The notes below the pieces were generated by a model. It did not search any database. It had not been told where the DNA came from and saw only the letters and a list, made by a program, of their open reading frames with translations. The translations under genes were made by a program, and so were the position numbers. From an uncultured Clostridia bacterium (GTDB lineage Bacteria; Bacillota; Clostridia; UBA1381), in contig CANQQW010000014.1 of the NCBI GenBank assembly GCA_947626075.1, positions 1 through 36,258 on the forward strand: 36,258 nt of DNA, given 5' to 3'. This document shows positions 24,262 through 33,940 of the stretch, piece by piece. Position 1 is the stretch's first letter; every line of letters begins with the position of its first letter.

Positions 24262-26059
24262 TTTCGTTTCCTCCTTTTTCTATATTAAAACATTCCTCAA
24301 ATTCCGCATTGTCTATGGTTTCCTTTTCTATAAGCTTTTCGGCTACCTTTGTAAGTACTTCCATATTGTCTGTTAGAATTTGTTTTGTTTTAGCGTATCT
24401 CTCCACGAGGATTTTCTTTACCTCGCTGTCAATTTCGGCGGCTGTCTTTTCGGAATACGGCTTTGAATGAGCGAAATCACGTCCTATAAACACCTCGCCG
24501 CCATCGTCGTAGGAAACGGGTCCCACAATGTCCGACATACCGTATTTTACAACCATCTGCCGCGCTATCTCCGTAGCGCGGTTAAGGTCGTTGGACGCGC
24601 CGGTGCTTATATCGTCAAGCGTTAAGTCCTCAGCCGCTCTGCCGCCCAAAAGCTCCATTATACGCGTAAGCATTTCGTTTCTCGACGTATACTTCTTATC
24701 CTCCTCCGGCACAGACAGCGTAAATCCGCCCGCTCTGCCGCGAGGCATAATGGAGACCTTATGCACATGCGTATCGTCCGAAATAAGCCGAGTAATTACC
24801 GCATGCCCCGCCTCGTGATACGCGGTAAGCCTCTTTTCCTTGTCGCTTATAATCTTTGAACGGCTCTCCGAGCCTATCATTACCTTTAAATTGGCATCCT
24901 CTATATCACGGCGCGTTATTTGCGTATGGTCGCGGTTCGCCGCGAGTATTGCAGCCTCATTCATAAGGTTCTCAAGATTCGCTCCCGAGTAGCCTATAGT
25001 TGCTTTTGCAATTTCAAGCAAATCCACGTCCGGCGCGAGCGGTTTGTTTTCGGAATGGACTTTAAGTATCGCCTCACGTCCCTTTAAATCCGGCATATCC
25101 ACAACAACCTGCCTGTCGAAACGTCCCGGGCGCAGCAGTGCCGGATCGAGCACGTCGGGACGGTTTGTAGCCGCGATAATAATTATACCGTCATTGTCGG
25201 CGAAGCCGTCCATTTCCACGAGCAGCTGGTTCAATGTCTGCTCCCTTTCGTCGTTACCGCCGCCGAGACCCGCGCCGCGCTGTCTGCCTACCGCGTCAAT
25301 CTCGTCTATAAAAACAATACACGGCTTGCATTTTTTCGCCTGAGCGAACAAGTCTCTCACGCGCGACGCGCCCACTCCGACGTACAGCTCCACGAAGTTG
25401 GAACCACTCATGGTAAAGAACGGCACGTCCGCCTCGCCGGCTACCGCCTTTGCAAGCAGCGTCTTACCTGTACCGGGAGAACCGACAAGCAGTACTCCCT
25501 TAGGTATCCGCGCGCCGAGCGCGGTGAATTTGGCGGGATTTTTCAGGAACTCAACGACTTCCTCCAATTCCCTCTTTGCCTCGTCCGCACCCGCCATGTT
25601 TTTAAACGTAATTCCAGGCTTGTCATAAACAAGGCGCGCGGTGTTTTTCGTAAAACCGCCTCCGCCGCCGCGTCTGCCGAGAAGTATTACCATGAAGGCA
25701 ATCACAATTATCGTTGACAGTATATTGCTTATGGCTATCCATGATATATTGGATTCGTGAGCCGTCTGGCGAAGCGTGCCGTCGGACATCTGTTCGTTTA
25801 TTTCCTTGCCGATGTCCTCCTGCATCGTTTCAAGAGACGGTATCTCTACCTCCGCTTTTCGATTGTCCGTAAGCTCCGCTGTCACGTTGTTGCCGGTTAT
25901 TGTCATCGCCGTAACCTGACGCGTCTTTACCGCCTTCACAAATTCGGAGTAATCCATGTCCGGCGTCGCCGTTATAAGGTTCACGGCTATTGAATAAATA
26001 AGATATACGGCTAACATAAGCGCCAGCCATACTCCTATTCCCGTAAATCGCTTTTTCAA
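24248..26059 (-). CDS. ftsH: ATP-dependent zinc metalloprotease FtsH
   Basis: A 603-residue membrane protease that unfolds and degrades membrane and short-lived cytosolic proteins. Two membrane helices (about 8-29 and 103-125) flank a small external domain. A Gly-rich linker leads to the AAA+ module with Walker A GSPGTGKT (Ser where most have Pro), Walker [13 protein letters not shown] and [19 protein letters not shown] (second region of homology). The zinc motif HEAGH follows. The start is TTG 26059, which overlaps the tilS stop (TTGA). GGAGG at 26067-26071 lies 7 bases before it, which supports the unusual start codon; the next ATG is inside the first helix. Confidence 0.96.
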   Translation of the reverse strand: MKKRFTGIGVWLALMLAVYLIYSIAVNLITATPDMDYSEFVKAVKTRQVTAMTITGNNVTAELTDNRKAEVEIPSLETMQEDIGKEINEQMSDGTLRQTAHESNISWIAISNILSTIIVIAFMVILLGRRGGGGGFTKNTARLVYDKPGITFKNMAGADEAKRELEEVVEFLKNPAKFTALGARIPKGVLLVGSPGTGKTLLAKAVAGEADVPFFTMSGSNFVELYVGVGASRVRDLFAQAKKCKPCIVFIDEIDAVGRQRGAGLGGGNDEREQTLNQLLVEMDGFADNDGIIIIAATNRPDVLDPALLRPGRFDRQVVVDMPDLKGREAILKVHSENKPLAPDVDLLEIAKATIGYSGANLENLMNEAAILAANRDHTQITRRDIEDANLKVMIGSESRSKIISDKEKRLTAYHEAGHAVITRLISDDTHVHKVSIMPRGRAGGFTLSVPEEDKKYTSRNEMLTRIMELLGGRAAEDLTLDDISTGASNDLNRATEIARQMVVKYGMSDIVGPVSYDDGGEVFIGRDFAHSKPYSEKTAAEIDSEVKKILVERYAKTKQILTDNMEVLTKVAEKLIEKETIDNAEFEECFNIEKGGNENAGN

Positions 26060-27402
26060 TCCTCTACCTCCAAAGACTTAAATTCTATTTTAACTCCGCT
26101 GTCGGTAAACAAAAAATTTCTGTCCACTCTTTTGCCCACCGCCGCTATAACGCCGTTAATCACAATTATGGGTACGGAGTTACGCTTTTCCTTAGGTATT
26201 TTTTTGTTTATAAGGTATTCCTTGACTTTCTTGCTGCCCGTCATGCCGTATGGGTAAAATCTGTCACCCTCGCGCCGGCTCCTTATAACGATTTTATCAT
26301 CGGCGCCGCACGCGAGATATACCGCGCCGCCGCTTTGTCTTTTTACCGCCGCCGTAACGGTGACGGTCTTTGAAATTTCCTTTATGAAAGTCGTTTCACC
26401 CTGTCTTACCTCCGCAAAAAACGGCTGTATCGCCTCCGCTTCGCGCTCAATCACAAGCTTGCCGTATTCGATGCGCGCCGTTACGTTATCCGCGAGGTGT
26501 ATTTTTGTGCCGCTTTGTTTCGCCGCGAGCGAAAGAATGTCGCGGACGTATCCCGAGGTGACATCGTTTAATCCGCCGTATACATCGCGGAGCATATAAC
26601 GTATGATACGTCTCGCCGTTGAAGGCGGCTCTTTAAGCAGCGCTTCCGCGGCAATGGCACCGTCTTTCACAAGAGACAGATAGCTTTCTTTCGCCGCGTT
26701 TTCAAGATAATCACTGTCATCCTTTATAAGCAGCGCATTGTCCGCGGCGGTATTTATAAAATTAGCGTTAAATTCTTTCTCGATAAACGGCAGAAGCGTA
26801 TGACGTATTTTATTCCTTGTGTAGCCGTCGGTATTATTTGTGCTATCCGTCACATACGAAAGACCGTTTTCGGCGCAGTAGCGCTCGATTTGCGTCCTGT
26901 CGGCGCAAAGAAGAGGGCGTATTATATTGCCGCGCTTTGCGGGTATGCCGCAAAGTCCCGCAATAGCGCTGCCGCGCATGAAATTCATCAAAATCGTTTC
27001 GGCGTTATCGTTTTTGTTGTGCGCCGTTGCGATTTTTGTTATATTATATTTTTCACACAAGTTATTAAAAAATTCATACCTGTATTTTCGTCCCGCCGTT
27101 TCCTCGCTTATTCCCAGTTCGCGTGAAAGCGCCGGAATATCGGCTGTTTCGGTAAAGCATTTTATTCCCAGCATTTTTGTAAAATTTTTCACAAAATTTT
27201 CGTCGCGCTCCGCTTCCGCGCCGCGTATGCCGTGATTTAAATGTGCTGCGTAAACCGTAATCCCCAATTCATCGGAAAGCGCGCATAGCGCATGGGTAAG
27301 GCATACGCTGTCCGCGCCGCCGGACAGTCCGACGAGCACGCCGTCGCCCTTTTCAATCAGATTATATTCCTTAACCGCGCGTTTAATTATATCTAATATC
27401 AT
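26056..27402 (-). CDS. tilS: tRNA(Ile)-lysidine synthase
   Basis: A 448-residue enzyme that attaches lysine to C34 of the CAU anticodon of tRNA(Ile), changing decoding from AUG to AUA. The ATP PP-loop SGGADS is at residues 27-32; HLNHGIRGAEAERDENFV and ATAHNKNDNAETILMNFMRGS are further core motifs. The middle and C-terminal tRNA-binding domains include the KKVKEYLINKKIPKEKR block. It overlaps dnaB by ATGA upstream and ftsH by TTGA downstream, so three proteins are translationally coupled. Confidence 0.95.
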   Translation of the reverse strand: MILDIIKRAVKEYNLIEKGDGVLVGLSGGADSVCLTHALCALSDELGITVYAAHLNHGIRGAEAERDENFVKNFTKMLGIKCFTETADIPALSRELGISEETAGRKYRYEFFNNLCEKYNITKIATAHNKNDNAETILMNFMRGSAIAGLCGIPAKRGNIIRPLLCADRTQIERYCAENGLSYVTDSTNNTDGYTRNKIRHTLLPFIEKEFNANFINTAADNALLIKDDSDYLENAAKESYLSLVKDGAIAAEALLKEPPSTARRIIRYMLRDVYGGLNDVTSGYVRDILSLAAKQSGTKIHLADNVTARIEYGKLVIEREAEAIQPFFAEVRQGETTFIKEISKTVTVTAAVKRQSGGAVYLACGADDKIVIRSRREGDRFYPYGMTGSKKVKEYLINKKIPKEKRNSVPIIVINGVIAAVGKRVDRNFLFTDSGVKIEFKSLEVED

Positions 27403-28754
27403 TCTTCTTCCCTGTACACAAGATTAGAAAACTTTGTATACTCGCCTCTCCAGCCGAGTTTGAATGTGCCGGTCTCACCGTTTCTGTTCTTGGCTATAAT
27501 ACATTCCGCGATATTTTTTTCGTCCGTGTCCTTTTTATAGTAATCGTCGCGGTATAGGAACATTACGATATCCGCGTCCTGCTCTATCGCACCCGATTCG
27601 CGCAAGTCCGACAGCATCGGGCGTTTGTCGCTCCTGTTTTCGCTCGCGCGTGAAAGCTGGGAAAGCGCGATTATAGGCACATTAAGCTCCTTTGCGAGTA
27701 TCTTTAACGAACGCGAGATTTCCGCGATCTCCTGCTGTCTGTTATCTACGCGTCCGCTCGACTGCATAAGCTGCAGGTAGTCTATTACCACAAGTTCCAG
27801 ATTCTTTGTCTGTTTCAATCGTCTGCACTTTGCTCTTATTTCCGCCACAGTTATAGAAGCGGTATCGTCTATATACATCGGCGCTGTCGCCACCCTGTCT
27901 ACCACCGAGCTGATTTTTTCCCAGTCCTCACCCGTCATATCGCCCGTGCGTATCTTGCTTAAGTTCACATACGCCTGTGAGCAGATTATTCGGTTTACAA
28001 TCTGTTCACGCGGCATTTCAAGGTTGAAAACGGCTACAGTTTTTTTATCGAAAATGCTTAGGCTTTCCGCTATATTGACCGCGAACGATGATTTGCCCAT
28101 ACCCGGACGACCCGCGATAAGCACAAGCTCGCCGCCGTGCAGACCGCCCGTGCGCCTGTCAAGCTCGGTAAAGCCGCTCGATATGCCGGTTATGCCGCCC
28201 TCGTTCATAGAATCTTCTACCAGTTTCTGATAGCTGCCCATAAATATATCGCTTATAGGCAGTATTTCTCCGCTTTCACGCGAAGCGGAAACATCAAAAA
28301 TAAGCTGCTCCGCGCGGTCAACGACGCGGTCAACCTTATCCTCCTCGCCGTATGCCATATCAGATATGGCGTTCGCCCTCTGTATCAGCGAGCGCAGCGT
28401 TGATTTGTCTTTGATTATATTTGAGTAATACGTCACATGACGCGTGGTGGGAACGTTTGTCGCGGCGTTTCTCAGATAGGTAACGCCGCCTACGGCTTCC
28501 AGCTTATCTTTCTGACTTAAACGGTTTGACACTGTAATGAAATCTATCGCAAGATTTTCATTAAACAACTCCAGTATCGTTTCGTATATTTCTCTGTTCT
28601 GATAGAAATAAAAGTCAGACGGTTTCACTATTTCCGCAGATTCCGCCACGCTGTTGGAGTTCGTCAGCGCGCTGCCGATAACGGCAAGCTCCGCGTCCTG
28701 ACTGTACGGCAGTTCTCTGCCCATTACATCAACCGTGTTTGATGCTTCCGGCAT
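27399..28754 (-). CDS. dnaB: replicative DNA helicase DnaB
   Basis: A 451-residue replicative helicase that unwinds DNA at the fork as a hexamer. The N-terminal domain begins LPYSQDAELAVIGSAL; the RecA-like C-terminal part has Walker A AGRPGMGKSS, FNLEMPREQIVNR, the VVIDYLQLM Walker B, and SQLSRASENRSDKRP with DLRESGAIEQDAD. (In Bacillus this gene is called dnaC.) GGGAGG is 5-6 bases before ATG 28754. It follows rplI by 15 bases, the normal order in Firmicutes. Confidence 0.97.
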   Translation of the reverse strand: MPEASNTVDVMGRELPYSQDAELAVIGSALTNSNSVAESAEIVKPSDFYFYQNREIYETILELFNENLAIDFITVSNRLSQKDKLEAVGGVTYLRNAATNVPTTRHVTYYSNIIKDKSTLRSLIQRANAISDMAYGEEDKVDRVVDRAEQLIFDVSASRESGEILPISDIFMGSYQKLVEDSMNEGGITGISSGFTELDRRTGGLHGGELVLIAGRPGMGKSSFAVNIAESLSIFDKKTVAVFNLEMPREQIVNRIICSQAYVNLSKIRTGDMTGEDWEKISSVVDRVATAPMYIDDTASITVAEIRAKCRRLKQTKNLELVVIDYLQLMQSSGRVDNRQQEIAEISRSLKILAKELNVPIIALSQLSRASENRSDKRPMLSDLRESGAIEQDADIVMFLYRDDYYKKDTDEKNIAECIIAKNRNGETGTFKLGWRGEYTKFSNLVYREEE

Positions 28755-28769
28755 ATTTACCTCCCAAAT

Positions 28770-29216
28770 TTACAGCTTTTCCACTACTACCTTAAGCTTA
28801 CCCGTAACGCCCGTATGAAGCTTTACGTCAACAATCGTCTCTCCGAGCGATTTTATACCCTCGGGCATTACAAACTTCTTCTTGTCAAGCTTTATATGGT
28901 GCTGGCTCGTCAGCGCCTCGCTCACATCCTTTGACGTTACCGAGCCGAACAGCTTTCCGTTTTCGCCCGCCTTCGCTTTTATATTAACCTGTATGTCCTT
29001 CATTTTTTCGGCTACGGCGTTAGCCTCGTCAAGCTCCTTTTTCATTCTGTATTCCAGCGATTCCTGTTTACCCTTTAACGCGTTTATATTCGACTTGCTT
29101 GCAACCTCGGCAAGTCCTCTCGGCAAAAGGTAATTTCTCGCGTACCCGTCCGATACGTTTACCATCTGACCTTTCTTACCTTGTCCTTTTACGTCCTGTT
29201 TCAAAATAACCTGCAT
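28770..29216 (-). CDS. rplI: 50S ribosomal protein L9
   Basis: A 148-residue L9 that binds 23S rRNA near the L1 stalk and extends to the next ribosome. The start MQVILKQDVKGQGKKGQMVNVSDGYARNYLLPRG is the RNA-binding N-terminal domain (its last part is the family signature). A long helix (about 40-75) joins it to the C-terminal domain with LFGSVTSKDV. Length is typical. GGAGG lies 8 bases before the ATG. Confidence 0.97.
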   Translation of the reverse strand: MQVILKQDVKGQGKKGQMVNVSDGYARNYLLPRGLAEVASKSNINALKGKQESLEYRMKKELDEANAVAEKMKDIQVNIKAKAGENGKLFGSVTSKDVSEALTSQHHIKLDKKKFVMPEGIKSLGETIVDVKLHTGVTGKLKVVVEKL

Positions 29217-29231
29217 TGTCTTACCTCCACT

Positions 29232-31250
29232 CTAATTTCCGTTATTTGAAAGGTATTCGCTCACGGCGTTTATTACGTCGTCAACTACCATATCAACATT
29301 TTTGTCCTTTATCTGCGCTCCCGCGACGGTACTGTGTCCGCCTCCGCCCAGTTTTTCCATAATAAGCTGCACATTCACGTCTCCCAGCGACCTCGCGCTT
29401 ATTCCGACGCTTCCCTCAAGCGGATATACTACTATAGACGCGTATGTATCTCCTATATTAAGCATTTCGTCAGCCGCCTGCGATGCTACCACCCTTATAT
29501 TCGGTATTTTCCCGTAGCAGTGCGCGACCGCTATATGCGGAGCGATAACTTTTGATGTTTTGACTATATCGGCTCTGTGGTCGTAATCAGCCTTGCTGAC
29601 GTTAAACAGCTTTTTTATATCTATTGTGTTAAGTCCGAGCCGTCTCAAATAAGAAGCCGCGTCAAACGTCCTTACGCCGGTTTTTACAAGGAAGTTCTTT
29701 GTGTCCATAAGTATGCCGGTATAAAGACATTCAGCCTCTTTGTTCGTGAGCGAGCTGCCTATGTTCATGTACTCCAAAAGCTCGGTAGCCATCTCGCAGG
29801 CAGACGAAGCGTAAGGCTCGTGATAAATAAGCGAGCATGGGTTTATGAAGTCGGTTGAGCGTCTGTGGTGGTCTATGAGCACAGTCTTTGCCGCCCTCTG
29901 CACAAGCTGAGGGCATGGCAGCATGGACGGTCTGTGCGTGTCAAGAATTACCACAAGCGTATTCGGTGTTAGCTCCTGAAGCGCTTCCTCCGCGCTTATG
30001 AACATCCCCTTATACTCCGGCACATTCCGAAGCTCATCATAAAGCTCTCTGATTGCCGGAGAGTTATTATCGTAAAGGATATACGGCGTTTTGTTCATGG
30101 TGCGCACAGCGCGCTGAAGTCCCATTGCCGCGCCGAAGCAGTCATAGTCCGCGCCGGAATGTCCCATAAATATTACCTTGTCCGAGCCGTTTATAAAATC
30201 CTTGAGCGCCAGCGCGAACGCGCGCGTTTTAACTCTCGTGCTGCGCTCGTAGTCACGCGCCTTGCTGCCGTAGAATTTATACTGCGTGTCATCCTTGACG
30301 CTTACCTGGTCGCCGCCGCGTCCGAGCGCCATGTCGAGCGCGTTTCTTGCGCTGTTCTCATTTTCGAGTACGCCCTCCGAAGTGCCTATGCCGATACTCA
30401 CACTGAGCGGCATCTTTATCTGCTCGCCTACAGCGCGTACCTTGTCCAAAATATCAAACTTGTTTTCTATATATTTTTCAAGATACTTATGCTCGAACAC
30501 AAGGAAATACCTGTCGCGGTCGGTTTTTTTAACCATCGCGTGTCCCTCGGCTCCCCATTCGTTTATAATGGTTCGTATCTGCGAATTTACCGACTGTTCC
30601 TCGATGTCCGTCACGCGCTGCAAAACCTCGTCGTAGTTATCTATGCTGATTACAGCCACGTCCGCGCGTTCGCTTTGGTAAAGCGTTCTAAACTCCGTTT
30701 CATCCGTCTTGTCGAAAAGGTACATATACACCGAGTACTTGTCCTCATCGCTGTCCGATACAGACGTTTTTTCTTTTACAAGTCTGCCTATAATTGTATA
30801 AAACTTTTCATTAATACGTATATTAGCCTCGATTTCCGCGCCTTTTTTTAGAATTTCACCCCATTTTAGTTCGGGAAATATACTTTCAACAGTGGCTCCA
30901 AACAGGTTTTTATCCGTAAAAAGCTCGGAAAAAAGCTCATTATACCACCCTATTGTACCGTCTATATGCGCCATAAGCATTGGCGCAGGGAAGCTTGAAA
31001 CAATATCAGTTGCCGCCGCGCCGGAGTCGCTGCGCACGCTGTGCAAAAAGTCCGTCATCTGTACTTTTCGCATTTTCCCCAAAACCGAAGCCGTCACAAG
31101 CGCAATAATACCCGCGCTGCATTCAACCGCTCCGACATAAATGTCAGCGGTGAAAAACGCGGTGAAAATACCGCACAGTGTAAGCGCCGCAGCAACACAT
31201 ACCGACAAGGCGGCGTAATAGCGCACAATCCTACCATATCGCTTCTTCAT
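29232..31250 (-). CDS. gdpP: cyclic-di-AMP phosphodiesterase GdpP
   Basis: A 672-residue membrane phosphodiesterase that degrades c-di-AMP, controlling potassium, osmotic balance and wall stress. Two N-terminal membrane helices (about 9-30 and 33-54) are followed by a PAS-like domain (about 85-160) and a degenerate GGDEF domain (its sequence GRGGDQVSV is not a working cyclase motif). The DHH domain shows GHSGADYDCFGAAMG, DTHRPS and LIDHHRRS; the DHHA1 domain shows GGGGHSTVAGAQI. GGAGGAGC is 6-7 bases before ATG 31250. It is second in the operon after the MazG-like gene. Confidence 0.94.
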   Translation of the reverse strand: MKKRYGRIVRYYAALSVCVAAALTLCGIFTAFFTADIYVGAVECSAGIIALVTASVLGKMRKVQMTDFLHSVRSDSGAAATDIVSSFPAPMLMAHIDGTIGWYNELFSELFTDKNLFGATVESIFPELKWGEILKKGAEIEANIRINEKFYTIIGRLVKEKTSVSDSDEDKYSVYMYLFDKTDETEFRTLYQSERADVAVISIDNYDEVLQRVTDIEEQSVNSQIRTIINEWGAEGHAMVKKTDRDRYFLVFEHKYLEKYIENKFDILDKVRAVGEQIKMPLSVSIGIGTSEGVLENENSARNALDMALGRGGDQVSVKDDTQYKFYGSKARDYERSTRVKTRAFALALKDFINGSDKVIFMGHSGADYDCFGAAMGLQRAVRTMNKTPYILYDNNSPAIRELYDELRNVPEYKGMFISAEEALQELTPNTLVVILDTHRPSMLPCPQLVQRAAKTVLIDHHRRSTDFINPCSLIYHEPYASSACEMATELLEYMNIGSSLTNKEAECLYTGILMDTKNFLVKTGVRTFDAASYLRRLGLNTIDIKKLFNVSKADYDHRADIVKTSKVIAPHIAVAHCYGKIPNIRVVASQAADEMLNIGDTYASIVVYPLEGSVGISARSLGDVNVQLIMEKLGGGGHSTVAGAQIKDKNVDMVVDDVINAVSEYLSNNGN

Positions 31251-31265
31251 ATAAGCTCCTCCAAA

Positions 31266-31283
31266 GCGCCGAACGCGCGGCGC
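31266..31283 (-). other. small GC hairpin before gdpP
   Basis: GCGCCG (31266-31271) pairs with CGGCGC (31278-31283) just upstream of the gdpP ribosome site, followed on the minus strand by TTT. It may slow or partly stop transcription between the MazG-like gene and gdpP; no long T-run is present. Confidence 0.3.
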
Positions 31284-31289
31284 GTCTTA

Positions 31290-31592
31290 TTAACGGTTCT
31301 TTAAATATTTCTTTAGTTCGGACATGTCAGAAAATTCAATCTCCAGTTCATGTCCGCTTTCCTCGCCTATGGTAAGCAGTTCGGAAATTTTATTGTCTAT
31401 ACCCGAAAAGCTTACGCCGAGACGTCTCGCAAGTATGTAATCCATCGCTATAACGGTAGCGATTTTATTTGTAATGCTGTCATACTCGCCTATCTCGTCA
31501 TAGTCAGCCAAAGCCTTGTAAAGATTGGCTATCTCCGAAAGGATTTCGCCCTTTATCATGTCGATTGCCCTTAGATTTGATGAAATATTCAT
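31290..31592 (-). CDS. MazG-like family protein
   Basis: A 100-residue, mostly helical protein. The start NISSNLRAIDMIKGEILSEIANLYKAL and the middle TVIAMDYILARRLGVSFSGID match the short MazG-like proteins found upstream of gdpP in Clostridia. True MazG hydrolyses NTPs with an EExxE-type site; I do not see that site complete here, so activity is uncertain. AGGAGG lies 8 bases before ATG 31592. It is the first gene of the operon behind the promoter at 31643-31671. Confidence 0.65.
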   Translation of the reverse strand: MNISSNLRAIDMIKGEILSEIANLYKALADYDEIGEYDSITNKIATVIAMDYILARRLGVSFSGIDNKISELLTIGEESGHELEIEFSDMSELKKYLKNR

Positions 31593-31642
31593 AACGCAGT
31601 CCTCCTGATGCTTTAAAATTGTGTAGTCCTATCTGAGTTTAT

Positions 31643-31671
31643 ATTCTATCACAAAGTTAATATCAAGTCAA
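31643..31671 (-). promoter_or_regulatory. sigma-A type promoter of the MazG-like/gdpP/rplI/dnaB operon
   Basis: Minus-strand -35 TTGACT (31666-31671), 17-base spacer and -10 TAGAAT (31643-31648), with TG one base before the -10 box. Genes follow without long gaps down to the terminator at 24018-24051. Confidence 0.75.
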
Positions 31672-31700
31672 TATAAAGAAATAATTTTTCCAAGATATGT

Positions 31701-31736
31701 AAAAATCTCTTGAGGCTTAATTCCCCAAGAGATTTT
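31701..31736 (-). terminator. terminator of the leucine operon
   Basis: AAAATCTCTTG (31702-31712) pairs with CAAGAGATTTT (31726-31736); two more G-C pairs extend the stem inside after one mismatch. On the minus strand it ends in TTTTT. It starts 3 bases after the leuB stop. Confidence 0.85.
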
Positions 31737-31739
31737 ATC

Positions 31740-32825
31740 TTACAATTTTTCGGCTATAAGCCTTGCCATTTCCTTTGTTCCGACCTTAGTCATACCGTCG
31801 GACATTATATCGCCGGTTCTGTATCCCTCGTCGAGTACCTTTGAAACAGCCGCTTCAATCGCGTCCGGCTCGTCTTTCATGTCAAGCGAGTACCTGAGAA
31901 GCATTGCGGCAGAAAGGATCGTCGCTATAGGATTTGCTATATCCTGTCCCGCTATGTCGGGCGCGCTGCCGCCCGACGGCTCGTACAAGCCTAATTTCGT
32001 TTCGTTAAGGCTCGCCGAGGGCAGCATACCTATTGAGCCTGTTATCATCGAAGCCTCGTCGGATAAGATGTCGCCGAACATATTTTCCGTAACCATTACG
32101 TCAAACTGAGCGGGGTCTTTTACGAGCTGCATGGCGGAGTTGTCAACGAGCATATGCTCAAGCTCTACCTCAGGATAGTCCTCTGCGACCTCGTTTACTA
32201 TTTTTCTCCAAAGTCGTGACGAGTCGAGCACGTTCGCTTTATCGACGCTTGTTACTTTCTTTCTGCGTTTCATAGCAACCTCAAACGCCTGAACCGCTAT
32301 TCTGCGGATTTCGTTCTCGTTGTATGTAAGCGTGTCAATCGCCGTCATAACGCCGTCGATTTCCTCGGTCTTACGCGCGCCGAAGTAAAGTCCGCCGGTA
32401 AGCTCGCGCATGATGAGCATATCAAAGCCTTTAGCGCTTATTTCCTCTTTTAGAGGACACGCTCCGCTAAGCTGCGGGTAGAGTAAGCACGGTCTTAAAT
32501 TGGCGAAAAGTCCGAGTTCCTTGCGTATGCCGAGAAGTCCCGCCTCGGGGCGCAGGTTCGCCGGAAGCTTGTACCACGGCGATGTTGTGGTATTGCCGCC
32601 GATTGAGCCCATTAAAACCGCGTCGGACTTTTTGCATATTTCAAGCGTTTCGTCCGGCAGCGGCACGCCGAATTTGTCAATGGCGCAACCGCCCATGTAC
32701 ACTTCCGTAAAATTGAATTTATGTCCATACTTAGCCGAAACAGCGTCAAGCACAGTGACAGCCGCCGCGACAATTTCGGGACCTATTCCGTCGCCCGGAA
32801 TAAGGGCGATATTGTATTCTCCCAT
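31740..32825 (-). CDS. leuB: 3-isopropylmalate dehydrogenase
   Basis: A 361-residue NAD-dependent oxidative decarboxylase that makes 2-oxoisocaproate, the third step of leucine synthesis. The start [18 protein letters not shown], the substrate-loop [10 protein letters not shown], the [16 protein letters not shown] block and the metal-site stretch [24 protein letters not shown] are all present. Length is typical. It follows the antitoxin-like gene by 17 bases, and is separated from leuD by that gene and the DUF4258 gene. Confidence 0.96.
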   Translation of the reverse strand: MGEYNIALIPGDGIGPEIVAAAVTVLDAVSAKYGHKFNFTEVYMGGCAIDKFGVPLPDETLEICKKSDAVLMGSIGGNTTTSPWYKLPANLRPEAGLLGIRKELGLFANLRPCLLYPQLSGACPLKEEISAKGFDMLIMRELTGGLYFGARKTEEIDGVMTAIDTLTYNENEIRRIAVQAFEVAMKRRKKVTSVDKANVLDSSRLWRKIVNEVAEDYPEVELEHMLVDNSAMQLVKDPAQFDVMVTENMFGDILSDEASMITGSIGMLPSASLNETKLGLYEPSGGSAPDIAGQDIANPIATILSAAMLLRYSLDMKDEPDAIEAAVSKVLDEGYRTGDIMSDGMTKVGTKEMARLIAEKL

Positions 32826-32842
32826 GATTATTTTCCTTTCTT

Positions 32843-33067
32843 TTATGCCGCTTTTGTGTAATCCACTACGGCAACGTCGTTTATAACCTGTTTAAGCGTC
32901 ATTACAATTTGTTCGAGGCGTTCAAAAACCTCGTCCGAGTAATACGCCTCACCGCATGAGCAGATATATGCCGGCACGTTTTTTATAACTATCACGCAGT
33001 TTTCAAGATTTGCAACATACGTTTTGTTCTTCATAATCATTTCTTTTCCGCATTCAGCACATTTCAC
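32843..33067 (-). CDS. YgiT-type zinc finger protein, probable antitoxin
   Basis: A 74-residue protein with two cysteine pairs, CAEC at residues 3-6 and CSCGE in the middle (a CxxC/CxC zinc site), followed by a C-terminal helix [19 protein letters not shown]. This is the YgiT/MqsA N-terminal zinc domain without the DNA-binding HTH of full MqsA. The start is GTG 33067, overlapping the stop of the upstream gene as GTGA, with GGAGG 8 bases before it; an in-frame ATG at 33103 lacks a comparable site. It is paired with the DUF4258 gene, a common partner in type II toxin-antitoxin-like loci. Confidence 0.75.
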   Translation of the reverse strand: MKCAECGKEMIMKNKTYVANLENCVIVIKNVPAYICSCGEAYYSDEVFERLEQIVMTLKQVINDVAVVDYTKAA

Positions 33068-33393
33068 AGCGTATTCCTCCTTGTTTTGAAATCGTTTTCC
33101 CATTTAAAGAGATTAGGCTCGTAAGCGGTAATAATGTAAATATATCCGTTGTCCATGCTGCACACAACATGAACAGGTTTGCCCGCTTTGGAAAATCCCA
33201 GTACAAGACAGCTCGGTATCGGATAATCTTCGGAATATTCCTCGATTATCTCCCCTTGCATAACAGACCGAATAACCTCACTTCTTAATATCCCGCGTTC
33301 AAGCATCCTATCCGCCGCATGTTCGCGCCATATAATACGCCTTTGTTCACATGCGGTTCTCAATTCTTTTATAGTATATGGCAGCATTGACAC
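33064..33393 (-). CDS. DUF4258 protein, probable toxin
   Basis: A 109-residue protein matching DUF4258. Features are WREHAADRMLERGILRSEV (His and Arg positions typical of the domain), a GEIIEEYSEDYP turn, CLVLGFSKAGKPVHVV and IYIITAYEP near the end. The fold is thought to be related to RelE/BrnT-like small toxins, but RNase activity is inferred only. The start could be GTG 33393 (AGGTG 5 bases before) or ATG 33387. It sits 17 bases after leuD and overlaps the zinc-finger gene by 4 bases, so both are cotranscribed with the leucine genes. Toxin first, antitoxin second is the order seen in mqsRA-like pairs. Confidence 0.72.
   Translation of the reverse strand: MSMLPYTIKELRTACEQRRIIWREHAADRMLERGILRSEVIRSVMQGEIIEEYSEDYPIPSCLVLGFSKAGKPVHVVCSMDNGYIYIITAYEPNLFKWENDFKTRRNTL
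33076..33080 (-). promoter_or_regulatory. ribosome binding site fixing the antitoxin-like start
   Basis: GGAGG inside the end of the DUF4258 gene, 8 bases before GTG 33067. It decides for GTG against the ATG at 33103. Confidence 0.75.
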
Positions 33394-33410
33394 TTCTACA
33401 CCTATTACCT

Positions 33411-33902
33411 TTAACCGTTATTCTTCTTAATATACTCAACCAAACCGCCGGCGTTGATGATTCCCTGCATGAACGGCGGGAAGGCTGCCGCCTGGTATGT
33501 AGCGTTCTTTGTCTTGTTTGTGATAACGCCGGTGTCGAAATCTACCTCTACCTCGTCGCCCGCGTCAATGTCAGCCGACGCTTCGGCACATTCGAGTATC
33601 GGGAGACCGATGTTTATCGAGTTTCTGAAAAATATTCTCGCGAAATCCTTTGCAATCACGCACGAAATACCGCTCGCCTTGATCGCTATCGGAGCGTGCT
33701 CGCGCGACGAGCCGCAGCCGAAATTTGCGCCGCCTATCATTATGTCGCCCTTGGAGTGATTATTTACGAAATTCTTGTCTATATCCTCCATGCAGTGTGA
33801 CGCTAATTCTCCCGGGTCGGTCGTGTTCAAATATCTCGCGGGGATTATTACGTCGGTGTCTATATTATCGCCGTATTTTATGGCTTTTCCGTTTGCTTTC
33901 AT
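33411..33902 (-). CDS. leuD: 3-isopropylmalate dehydratase small subunit
   Basis: A 163-residue small subunit that, with LeuC, isomerises 2-isopropylmalate to 3-isopropylmalate. [15 protein letters not shown] and [20 protein letters not shown] are the defining motifs. ATG 33902 has AAAGGA 9 bases before it; a longer frame to 34007 runs into the repeat between leuC and leuD and is not used. It lies 126 bases after leuC, the gap being filled by that repeat. Confidence 0.96.
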   Translation of the reverse strand: MKANGKAIKYGDNIDTDVIIPARYLNTTDPGELASHCMEDIDKNFVNNHSKGDIMIGGANFGCGSSREHAPIAIKASGISCVIAKDFARIFFRNSINIGLPILECAEASADIDAGDEVEVDFDTGVITNKTKNATYQAAAFPPFMQGIINAGGLVEYIKKNNG

Positions 33903-33940
33903 AGTCTCATTCCTTTCGCAAATTATTATTTTATATACGC

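Noticed and set aside
30159-30851. A 230-codon frame opposite gdpP, and similar long frames opposite parE, spoIIQ-like and leu genes
   Set aside because: Codon bias of the real genes leaves long antisense frames open. The products have no family pattern and lie wholly within well-supported genes.
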